Positions 39,501 to 51,500 of a stretch of 64,000 nucleotides of DNA are shown piece after piece (position 1 is the first letter of the stretch; each line of letters starts with the position of its first letter). A model generated the notes under the pieces. The model worked only from the letters and a program-made list of their open reading frames with translations. It ran no database searches and was not told the origin of the DNA. The position numbers and the translations under genes were made by a program. The stretch covers positions 19,054,303-19,118,302 of the forward strand of contig NC_092581.1 of the NCBI RefSeq assembly GCF_037975245.1, written 5' to 3'. The stretch is from Apostichopus japonicus (Eukaryota > Echinodermata > Holothuroidea > Aspidochirotida > Stichopodidae).

Positions 39501-42500
39501 TTACTCTTTGGTTATCTGAACAGCAAAGGAAATTCACAAACAAAAATAAACAAAGAATGACTTATATGTACAGTGGGGGAGAGATGTCAATTTTTTGGTG
39601 AATACTACTAGAACACCAATATATGTTCACTATAGGAGATATGTGTAGGTTTAGTGAATAGGACACCAACATACAGTGTAGGAGAGATGTGTAGGTTGGT
39701 GAAAAGAACAGAAATATGTACAGTGCAGGAGAGATGTGTAGGTTTGGTAAATAGAACAGAAATATGTAAAGTGTAGGAAAGATGTGTAGGTTTGGTGAAT
39801 AGAACACCAATATATACAGTGTAGGAGAGATGTGTAGATTGGTGAATGGAACAGAAATATGTACAGTGTAGGAGAGATGAGTAGGTTGGTGAATAGAACA
39901 GAAATATGTACAGTGCAGGAGAGATGTGTAGGTTTGGTAAATAGAACACCAATATGTACACTGTAGGAGAGATGTGTATGTTGGTGAATAGAACAGAAAT
40001 ATGTACAGTGTAGGAGAGATGAGTAGGTTGGTGAAGAGAACAGAAATATGTAAAGTGTAGGAAAGATGTGTAGGTTTGGTGAATAGAACACCAATATATA
40101 CAGTGTAGGAGAGATGTGTAGGTTGGTGAATAGAACAGAAATATATACAGTGTAGGAGAGATGTGTAGGTTGGTGAATAGAACAGAAATATGTAAAGTGT
40201 AGGAAAGATGTGTAGGTTTGGTGAATAGAACACCAATATATACAGTGTAGGAGAGATGTGTAGGTTGGTGAATAGAACAGAAATATATACAGTGTAGGAG
40301 AGATGTGTAGGTTGGTGAATAGAACAGAAATATGTACAGTGTAGGAGAGATATGTAGGTTGGTGAATAGAACACCAATATATAGTGTAGGAGAGATGTGT
40401 AGGTTTGCTGAATAAAACACCAATATATACAGTGTAGGAGAGATGTGTAGGTTTGGTGAATAGAACACCAATATATTTACACTGTAGGAGAGATGTGTAG
40501 GTTTGGTGAATAGAACGCCAATATATACAGTGTAGGAGAGATGTGTAGGTTTGGTGAATAGAACAGAAATATGTACAGTGTAGGAGAGATGTGTAGGTTG
40601 GTGAATAGAACAGAAATATGTACAGTGTAGGAGAGATATGTAGGTTGGTGAATAGAACACCAATATATAGTGTAGGAGAGATGTGTAGGTTTGCTGAATA
40701 AAACACCAATATATACAGTGTAGGAGAGATGTGTAGGTTTGGTGAATAGAACACCAATATATTTACACTGTAGGAGAGATGTGTAGGTTTGGTGAATAGA
40801 ACGCCAATATATACAGTGTAGGAGAGATGTGTAGGTTTGGTCAATAGAACAGAAATATGTACAGTGTAGGAGAGATATGTAGGTTTGGTGAATAGAACAG
40901 AAATATGTACAGTGTAGGAGAGATGTGTAGGCTTGGTGAATAGAACACCAATATATACAGTGTAGGAGAGATGTGTAGGTTTGGGGAGGATAGAACAGAA
41001 ATATGTACAGTGTAGGAGAGATACATGTGTAAGTTTGGTAAATAGAACACCAATATGTACACTGTAGGAGAGATACATAGGTTTGGTGAATAGAACACTA
41101 ATATGTACAGTGTAGGAGAGATATGTAGGTTGGTGAATAGAACACCAATATGTACACTGTAGGAGAGATGTGTAGGTTTGCTGAATAGAATATCTAAATT
41201 ATAGGAGAGATATGTAGGTTTGGTGAATAGAACAACAATACCTACAGTGTAGGAGAGATGTGTAGGTTGGTGAATAGAACACCAGCTTTGGGTAAGTAAA
41301 ACTTTTTGGGTCGATCATACATAGGCCTAGCTACAACTGATTTTGTTTGTTTCAATACCTCCAAAGTGCTAGAGGACGATACAAATTTAGATTTGACCTA
41401 CTTAGGGGTATTTAGTTACAATGCAATCTGCATTAGGTGTTAACTAACTAGTCATTCACAGGACAACCTCCAAAGCTGGTTCTTGTTCTTGGAATGGAAA
41501 TTTGGTTGTCTGGGACGCTCGTAAACCATATTACAATATTGTGCATGCATATTAAAGGATGTATCATAAAAGCGTGGCATTAAAAACAGCTTTAATGAAT
41601 TCAATCCTAAACCGGAGCGGTCAAGCAATCTTGAAAATGACCGATAAGTAACCAGAGGCAGATCACACGTCGTGAACTATTGTTGATACTGTATTGTTCA
41701 ATGTTTTAGAAGGAGTCCAATGTGGAATGGGGTGAAAGGGGGGGGGGGGAGTACCTCTTCATGTTTTACATGAGGGCTCAATAAATTGACTATCCCAACC
41801 CCTCCACCCATTCTAACCTCCTCAACCATCCAAACCTATTCCCCATCCCCTCCTCAAAAGTTTCAGACATCAAATGTTGCATTGAGGCATATTTAGAATT
41901 TATACAAGGACTGCAGTTTAATATAGTAGATCCAAACACAAGGTTGTACTGCCCCTTTCCCCTCCCTCCCCTCTAGGCTCTTACTTCCTGTACCTTTGGA
42001 ATTGTGCCTGTCTGTCATGGCATGCTAATCAAAATGTGCAGTTTGTAGACGATCATAACATTAAGTACAGACAAGGTCCAAAATTACTCAAAAACCTGCC
42101 AAGTTGGATTAGTTTCAACAAGGGTACAAGTGTATGTTACTGCCCGAAATATTTTAATTTGATCTGAAAACAGTTTCAGCACACTGACAAACCCCTAAAG
42201 ATAAATAGCACACAATTATACCCAAATTAAATTATCCCTTGTGGAACGCCCCCTGTATAGACTTTTTGTTTTTTTCCCCCATAAAGGTAACATCTTCTAT
42301 GAATGTTTTATAGTTTCAATCAAAAGAAATAATATAAACAAATTGGAGGCAAATATCAAAAAAAGAAATGTTTCTTTCATTGGTTGGTGTAAGAGAAGAC
42401 AGATGTTTAGATAAGGGGAATGGTTTTACTTCCTCTGGGTCTTGACTGACAGACAAATATTTGATGCTTGTAACATATCTTAGATGCCTCAGGTCAAAAC

Positions 42501-45500
42501 ACTCTCTTCTGAAGAATGGTTCTTTTCTTTCCACAAAGTTGAAGGTCAACCTCTTATTGACCCCATTTTGGAATTTTCAGCATCTTTGATTTGGTGGTGT
42601 TGTTTTGTGGTTTGGGTAAATGACAAGGGGGGGGGGGGTAATATAATAATATCAATAAATTTTGAGATGAGAGAGTTAAAGAATAACTTGTCAAAAATTG
42701 GAGAGTCTAATGGGAATAATAGTCAAACCAAATAAGCTACTGTACCTGGCAATATGTGGGATTTTTTTTCAAAATTGATCAAAATAATTTTGATGGAATA
42801 ACAGTAAATAGAAATGTCCTACATTGACTAGTGAATATGTTAATTACATTAATCATAACTGGATCACAGATGACACTGTAGTATGAGTAGAATGAGAATA
42901 AAAAATATAAAAAATTATAGCCAAAGATTGCTTCAAACTCCTTTACTAACCCTTATCAAACCACAGTCAATTAAACCAGGGAGCTCCTGGATTTAACCAA
43001 TCTACAATTAATAAACATCTACTAAACATAACAGGAAAAAAAAAAAAGATAAAGTGGTAATTAACTACTGAGCCTTTCTGACGGACCGATTATCTTTCGT
43101 CCAATTTCCCCCCAATTTCCCCAGGTGACCAAGACACCCCCATCAGGGAATTTGGTTAGTATATCAAATTTTGTTTCTTCTACACTGCAATATCTGTCTC
43201 CATATTGTTCAAAGAAATCCCGGTTACCAACTGTCCAATATTATTCAAAGTTGTAAATCAATAAAAAAAAAAGAAAATGAAATTTGCTGGCTGTGGGGTC
43301 TATGGGGTGATAAATTGTTTCCCCAAATGACAAGGTTGATGTGACAGAAATTCTTTCCCAATTTGTACTTTGGCTTGTAAAACCTCTCTCACTCTCTTTC
43401 TCTCAATGGCATCGATTGTAATGTTTATAAAGTGGCTTTCTCAAAGTTTAATCAGTCGATCCCACTTATGCATATTGGGGTGAAAGGCAACAATTGGTAA
43501 GAGACCGGACCAAATTTATTTTTCCCAGGGTTCCCTGCCAATAACTGAACAAAAACATTTGTTTCAAATTTTCAGATGGGCAAAGACTGGCTCATAACTC
43601 AATTCATCTAAAGGTCACACACACACACACCAATTTGAGATCAAATGGAACTGTGACACCAAAAAGGCAGATACTACCAACCAGTATTGTAACAGGATAT
43701 GAAAAGTGCAGGGAAAAAAAAGTTTAAACTTTGCTGAGAAAGTTTGACTCCACAGAGAATTCCAAATCTTGATGTTATGAAATCTTTTGTTACCTTGCAG
43801 GATAGCCTATTGTCAGCACAGGCAAAGATTCCCTGCCTTTGCCATCTATCACTCACCCCTTTATCTTGCCCCTACCCACCTCACTTCACATGGCAATACC
43901 CAATGCTGAACAAAACATAAATTGCAGAAACATTGGCCAGCCTCAAAAACAACCCCCCCCCCCTCCATCCCATGGTCAGAATGAAAACTCCTGAACGAGC
44001 CGTGCAAGGCAAGACTCCTGCAGGTTAATTATAATTTATTGAGTACAGACAATAGCAGTTTGGTGAAAAACACCCCCACTGCATCTGCTTAATGTAATTA
44101 CTAAAATGAAACATGGTGAAAGCCTTTAAAAAATGTATTCCTTCTCTGGAACAACCGTCCCCTTAACAGGATCCCAACACCAAAGGACAATGAGCTACCC
44201 CTACCCCCAATTAATGTCCCAGCACTGATTTTAACTTATAAGAAAGGCATAGTTCTGCCATAGTTGGTACATTAAGACCACTGAAAATTGGCCTAAGTCC
44301 TGCCCACCCATCCTAATTGTAAACCTGTGGGTCCAGGGGGGGGCCTGCCCAGGTTCTCTTTTCCACACTTACATTGTGCTACTTCAAATACCAAATAAGG
44401 CAAATATAACCCACTCAGATGTAAGGGACAAAGAGTAACGTTTATATTACCGAAGCAGTGAGAGTTGTATTTATAACAAACCACAGGAAACATACACACA
44501 TTGCACCAGCTATGTTACATTGCCCGAAGGACTCTTATTATACCATATCTGTGCAATCACTAAAACCACACTTAAAGCTGTTTTCTTTCCTGGAAAAACA
44601 AGATGCATTTGTTGTCATCCTGTTAAATGAGGTCAATCTGAAAATTGCAAAACAGTTTTGATTTTTCTTTGGTTATTCATAATTTATATTTACCATGGCC
44701 TCAGGGTTCCGTGTATTACTCCTATCGATATTAGACAGACGTTATAAAGAAACAGAGAGGCTAGTAGCCCAGTTAACAATAACTGTAAACTGTCAAAAGT
44801 CGATGTGATGTTGCGGCCTATTTCTGCCAATGAATGAAAACTCTATGACAGAAATATTTATTCAAACAACAAACATGTAAAATTGTATTTTTACTGTGTA
44901 ACTCATTGTTGCTTTCATTACTTGCAGTATAGAGTCAGATTTGATTATTTCTACATTACTGTAAGTCTAATGTATTTAGTACCCCCCTCCAAACAAAGGT
45001 TGAGAGGAGGGGGATATGGGGTGGGGGGATGTGGTCAGTAGGTTTGAAATTGTTGCCTGTGGCACCACCATGCCTGCGTGAAAATCATTACTTTGCAAGT
45101 TTGGGGAGGGGGGAGTGCTATGCCATCTCCCCACATTCTCCCTCCCACCACCATGTTGAGGCCACTGCAAAAACTGGCCAAATGCTAGATGCTAGCTGGA
45201 TGCTTCAAACTGATTATGGTAACTGCATGAATCGGCTGTAAATTCTACCATCAAACTGTTACCCTCTCAAGTAAAGACATGATCATTACTGTTTTCAAAA
45301 TTGCAATTTTGTTTTTTTTAGGGGGGGTGGGGTTCTTTTCATTCATTTCACAAGCAGATACATGTCATTGACCCACAGAAATTTTATCTCCCACCTGCAA
45401 TCCTGCATTACAAATTTTAACCGCGATAAAACCTCCAATCTTGCCATTTTAAGATCATAAAATGGACTGAAATTGTATATTTTCTAATTTGTATATATGT

Positions 45501-48500
45501 ATATTTTCTCCAGTTTTGATTAGAAATTAAAAATACTACCAAAACTTTGGAAACTGAGTGTTCAAAACAATCTCACGTTGCTAAAAATATCCACTGTAAC
45601 TAAATCGGACAAGGTCATAAAACCAAAGAGATCTAGAAAAACATCAAAATTACGGCATATTACCCCGATCAGAAAATTTTCAGATCTGGTAACAGAAACA
45701 AAGAACTAAATATCTAAGTATCAATTCCACAGCCTCCATTAGCCAAGCAAGTCGTTACCTAGTCAGGAGCAGTAGTGATGTTCCATTTGCATCCAGGGTC
45801 ATTCACCAACAACTATATAAATTAGTCATAGCTTTGAATTAACTGCAGGACACACGAAGCTACATATAGAAGTACTCTGCCATCAAAAGAGATTATGGTC
45901 AAACAGTGCTTACCAGGTTACAGATAAATGAGTCACCCAGGTGATGGCGCTATACCACTAACAGACTTGGACAATTATTTTTTTGTCCTATGTACAGATT
46001 TACACAACGATTGCAAACATCACTTGAATCACACATGTTATTTGTAAGTCTCAACTGAAAACTCACTTTTTTTGTCTTGTATTTGAATGAAATTCTAATT
46101 GTCTTAACCTCTGTTTATGCTTTTAACTTGCATTTTATATTGTTTTGCTTCTTTAAAATGTTTCTCTATTTTTGTAACAAGTGCTCTGAGATATTCTTTT
46201 ACGTAAAGCACTATAAACATTATTATTTTTACTATTATTTAAATTATTCTTTATAATATAAAAGTTTCTATATTGACCCACACTTTTACTTTAACATAAT
46301 CAGGGGGCTAGTCAGGGTATTTAATGCAGTCAGAGCTACTGCCTTTCTGAAGAAAAAGAAGTATGAGAAATGTAGAATATAATGGGTAGTAAAGCTGTAA
46401 CAAAAAGCAGAGGAATGGAAAGGTTGAGGGTGCTAAGTAAGGGCTTTATGGTTACACTTTGCTCTTTTGAATTTTTGAAACTTAGCAAAGATAAACAATG
46501 AAGAGAGAAGAAGCTTTCAGTAAAGGAACCCTGACGAGGCTCATTCTCCAAAGATGAATTTAAACCACTGGGGGGTGGGGGGGGGGGGAATACCTATAGC
46601 CAGGAATTCTGAGTTGGAGAGGCACGGACAATTTAAAGCGGGGTACTATACTCGCATTCTGTACCTTGTGAAAGGTTTGGAACACATGATGGTGTCATAG
46701 ATCGGTGGGTGGAAAGGAGCAATAGTCTGTATGTGGGTGAATTCTTCCCCCTCCCCTTCCCCCTCCCCCACTACCCTGATAGGATAGGAACGAGGGATGA
46801 GTAGGGCTTGGATAGGCTGTAAAGTAGCTTGTAGGAAAAAGGAGAAATTTCCCCCGTAAAAAACAGAAAATAAAATTCTGCCAAACGTTGATTTCTTCTC
46901 ATCGCGCTAAGCTGTAGGATCAAAATTCAAGTAATCTTTCATATTGATCAAAAGATCAAAACGACAGAAGGGATTGTACTCACAGCTTCCTCTAGAGAGG
47001 CTTTACTGCAGAAGTGACACGTAAGGTTCGTCAGATTGGTCACGAAGGAGGACAAAACATCTCCGGGAAGCGAGACAAAGATACCGGTCGGGTGAGTGTT
47101 GATAAGATTATTAAAAATGCCAGACAGACCCAAGGCCTCGTGATCTTGAATTTCTCCGCTGTGAATAAAAATGAATGAAAGAAAGGGGTGAATTTGCAGT
47201 ATGATATTTGCCTCAAAACAGAGAAGAGGCTTTACTGACAGCACTAATTATAAATTCAGTGACAACAGTTTTATTACTTGATTGTTGTTATAGTTTGCTG
47301 AGATAGGATACTCAAGAGTATAATTAGAGTATCATTATGTATATTATTCCTTTGATTTTGCTGTCTTTTTATTTTTTATTTGTTTTAGGTTTTGTAAAGC
47401 GCCTAGAGGCCTTTTGGTATTTGGCGTTATATTAAGAACTTATTTTTTATTATTATTATTATTAAAATAGACAAAACTCAAGAACTTATGTGGTATTGAT
47501 GTTTATGGCAAACAAGATCACTGCATTTACAATTGTGAAAACAGTAATGATCATGTCTTTACTTACAGTAAGAGGGTTACAGTTTGATGATAGAACTTAC
47601 AGCTGATTCATGCAGTAACCATAATCAGTTTGAAGCATCCAGCTAGCATCTAGCATTTGGCCAGTTTTTGCAGTGGCCAACGGGAAGCTGACTTATTTTC
47701 TTCCTATTTTTTTTTTCCTGTTCATATTTCACGGTAAAAACAGATATTTTGGTTATTCTAAGCTATAACATTATTAGATTATATATTTTAAGGCTATTTA
47801 ATCAAAAATTTAGATTTTTTTTTAAATCATCTTAAATGTTCAGTCACAACATTTCCAGATGAACCAAATAAAATAAACAGAGTAATGATTCAGGAAAAAA
47901 AATTATGAAAAAATGTTAATATTTCCAGCACTGCTGAAATAAGTAATTGATGTAACATTTATAAACACACCTATCTTTGATAAAAAACTCTCTTCCCCTT
48001 TGGATCCAAGCCTACTTGGTGTTCCTTACTCAGGTGTTTCTTTCCAACTTTTTAATTCAAGGAAAGACAATATTTAACAATTTGCACTAAAATACATACC
48101 TAAGACAAAAGCCTTGACACATCATAAAATGCAATTTATATTTTTGCATGAAGATGTAAAAGAATGTATTATCAAAACAAAGCCACCACATGATGTGTAG
48201 TGCTTTAATTAAATATCAACAACAACTTTAATAACAAAAGAAACAGCCATACAAACAAACAAACAAATATTCAAGCATGAACAATGTGATGATCATAACA
48301 AAGAGGTGCTTTGGTATGTTTACCTGTTGAGAGTATGTAGCACACATTGAATAAAGTGATGTAAATACTCCACTTGAGCTGGGTTCCCTGTGAAGATGTT
48401 ACCGCGGAGAGTTGCTAACTGAGACAGACACAGAATGACATGGTGGCATAAATCATGACGATGCCGCACTCTAATGTGAATCTGTTAAGACAAAAGAAAA

Positions 48501-51500
48501 ATTATCATGGAGTAAAAATAATCTAGAAGCAATTACTTGATCTTTTAATGAAATACCAGACACCCAAATCAAATTATGGGGTGTTAGCCAAAAGTTTAGG
48601 TGGGTAAAAAGATTTTAAAACTTTATATACAGTTTTCGGAGCTTGCCAACTGAGATCGATAAAGTTATTATCTTTTAACATCAACTTCAGAGTAGAAGAT
48701 AGCTTTTGTGCATTTCTGGGAATCGATTCTGAGGGGTGTTGGTCTGGTGGGCCGTGGCTGAGTCATCATAAGATCCTGGGTAGTGGGCCTAAAGTTTGTG
48801 GACCACAAATCTAAATGATCATTAATCTGAATGACCAATAGTTTACATGGCACATCACATTCAAGTTATAGTTTCTGTCCATTTCTAATATTTGTGACAT
48901 GTAAGACTTTTTCATAGGGAACTTTTAATGCATTCCTGGATGAAACAAAAACGAAATCTGTGGTTTGAATATATATTCTTCAAGACACTCCACAACATAC
49001 TCAACACACTCAACATACTCACACTCAACATACTCCACAATATCATACAAATGTGATGAAATACGAGGGGTGGGGAATGATGGTGGTACTGTATATCTTC
49101 TGTCCAATTTTAATCTTTCTGATATATGAAAATTTTTCAATTAGGAAACTCTTGGATGATTCCCAGATGAAAAATCCACCTTAAATTTGCAGATTGAAAT
49201 CACATCCTCCAAAAAACACAGATAAGATTACATGCTCCACAAAAAGATACAAATGTGATGGAAATAGAGGGGTGTGGTGGGGTGAGGGAGGGTGGGTGGG
49301 TGGGCAGAAGGTGGGGGAGGGAGTGGAGACAGTGACCTCTGACAACAACAAGGCACAAGTTTGATCCAGCCAACTCCTCTACCACCTCAAAGTAAAACAG
49401 CCGAGCAATTACTAACGGATCTCTACATCACAAACTAGAAAATATCTACCAAGCAAATACACACAGGTGTGCGAGTAGCACCAACTATCTACGAAAAGTC
49501 TCTTGCAAAGATCATTTCATGGTTTCACTTGAACTTGACGGAGGAAACTGTTCTCCAATTAACACTACTGATGAACCATAGCCGCGGAAAATGTCTCTTA
49601 CCTTGAAAAATAACTCGATGACTTGTTTGTCCAACAATATCCCCTTCCAACTTCTGTCTGGTTTCAATGCTGGCGAATCCACGGACTCAAAATTTGATCT
49701 GACCGGTATAAACGATGGAAAGTCACCGTCAAGGTATAAATAAACGTATGTTCTTCTCTTTCACATTTAAAAACTTACACAGATTACTAGAAATGATTAA
49801 GGTAGGCCTGCTTTCTGTAAATTTTTTAACAGCACTTGCTTCAACTTTAAGAGGCACTACAACAATGAGCATGAAGCGAGAGCAATTTCCATCTATACTT
49901 TTAGGCAGTGGCAGAGCGTCCATACAGTCAGAAGGGGCAGATGCCCCCCTGGCGGACTCAAATGGACTGCTGGCGCCCTTTTCAGCTTTTTACCACTTTT
50001 TACTTATTCGCGATTATCGACTCTTTTTATTGCGCTCTCAAATACCTATTGACATTTGTCACATTTTGTTGGCGTAATTTTCTGACAAAATGGCGATGAC
50101 ACCTATTTATTCTTCATTTATCTGCGAATTAGCAAGGCCCGGAAAGGGTCATTTCCGGCGATCTAGGGGGGTATCTTTATTCAAAAAATGTCTGTACACT
50201 CTGCGCCAACCTGTGGTGGCGCTCTGCTTAGATAGTGTCGAAAACGCCCCTACAGACCATTCTCGCCCCCCCCCCCTGACCAATACCCCTAGCTCCGCCA
50301 GTGCTTTTAGGTGGCTTTTAGCATGTACGTGAAAAGAGTTTATAATGCAGATAAGCAGTGTTAGGTTTATGTGTTATGAACTGAGCATAGCAGGGGTGGA
50401 TTTGGAAATATCCCAAGAACTGTAACTGTTGTAGGAAAATTTGATGACAACAACAATTTCTATTTCCAGCATGCAACTACCATTGTTCACCAAAAAGCTA
50501 TTTTAATAAATTGTTAATAATAACATCTCTCTATAGGCAAAAAATAACTGCATATGGAGCCAGGAAGAAACTCTGAGGAGCAAATCTTAAGCTTGGATAT
50601 TATTAAGTAGACTCCAATACTTTAGTCTTCCCTTAATCCTGAAAATGCTGGTTTGATCTTCTTACACGTTTCTTCGTTTAGACCTCATAACCAATTAAGC
50701 AAAAAGAGAGACAAAGAAAAGAGAAAATATCTGATTGAAGATAATTTAAACGAAGCTTACTGAGATTTATTTAAAGCCTTAGTTCTGAACCTCTTCCTTC
50801 CACACCCCCCTGGGCATATTTTCATGGGTGCTAAGGACCACAAACAACCTAGGCCCGACCATGGTTGTGGTTAGGGTTTGGAAAATTTGGCATTTCTTTG
50901 CACGAGATGACATCATGACACGTTTGTTTTGACTGTCTTCACAACGTATATAAGTCACACCTTATGGTCCACAATTTGTCCCATTGCCCTCACAGAACCT
51001 CCCCCTCCCCTCCCCCCTCCCCTCAAAGAAAAGAATTGTCAAAGACCAGCACACCCAGGTAGAGAAATATGGTTATCTTCCTAAAGACATATAATGGACA
51101 TGTATTTAAAGGATATGTCTTGCTAAAGAAAAGTCCCAACTCAAGACTTGCTCTGAGATGGCTAATATACGACCCAAGAGGGTTGAAGCCTCTCTGGACA
51201 TCTGATCTGGAGAAGACACCAACTGGTGAAGCACTTGGAGTGCAAACTGGAAGACTTGCTTCAAGTCATTGTTCTGTTGAAAAAGAGAACCAAGAAAGCT
51301 GGCTCAATTATTTATTTATGAAACCAAAAATGAAAAGTTATAATTTTAAAGTTCCACATGAAGAAAGTTATTTGTCTATGGGACTTTTTTGTTTTGTTTT
51401 ATCAAGAGACAGCCACCACAAAATATGTTTAATTTACTGCATTAGTGTTACAAAGAACAGTATTAAGACCTCAAGTCTTTAAACAATTTTTTTTTTTTTA

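Larger units (their letters stand above)
10198..46983. other. XPO4 intron 9, 36.8 kb
   Basis: This giant intron lies between exon 9 (phase 0 donor at 46984) and exon 10 (phase 0 acceptor at 10197). It hosts a nested gene on the opposite strand (24226-26265), a hammerhead-like inverted repeat, several transposons and the 1.7 kb minisatellite at 39595-41285. In 10198-13500, 16450-21350, 22010-24190, 26270-36000 and 41300-45150 I see only AT-rich sequence, simple repeats, G/C runs and short chance open frames. Confidence 0.85.
47159..48323. other. XPO4 intron 8
   Basis: This intron contains a SINE-like tail (47370-47465) and inverted-repeat arm B (47530-47678). The remainder is AT-rich and featureless. 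Confidence 0.8.
48482..49601. other. XPO4 intron 7
   Basis: This intron holds a dispersed repeat fragment (48710-48810) and an old direct duplication of about 220 bp (48880-49090 versus 49095-49300). It shows no coding signal. Confidence 0.7.

Noticed and set aside
39562-41098. Minus-strand open frames of 271, 351 and 475 codons
   Set aside because: They are three readings of a 47-48 bp minisatellite. The peptides are only repeats of one short motif in different frames, with no start context or domain.
49715-50332. Plus-strand frames of 63-120 codons
   Set aside because: They lie in or across a family A MITE. Similar peptides appear at 3632-3877 and 15741-15941 because the same MITE is there.
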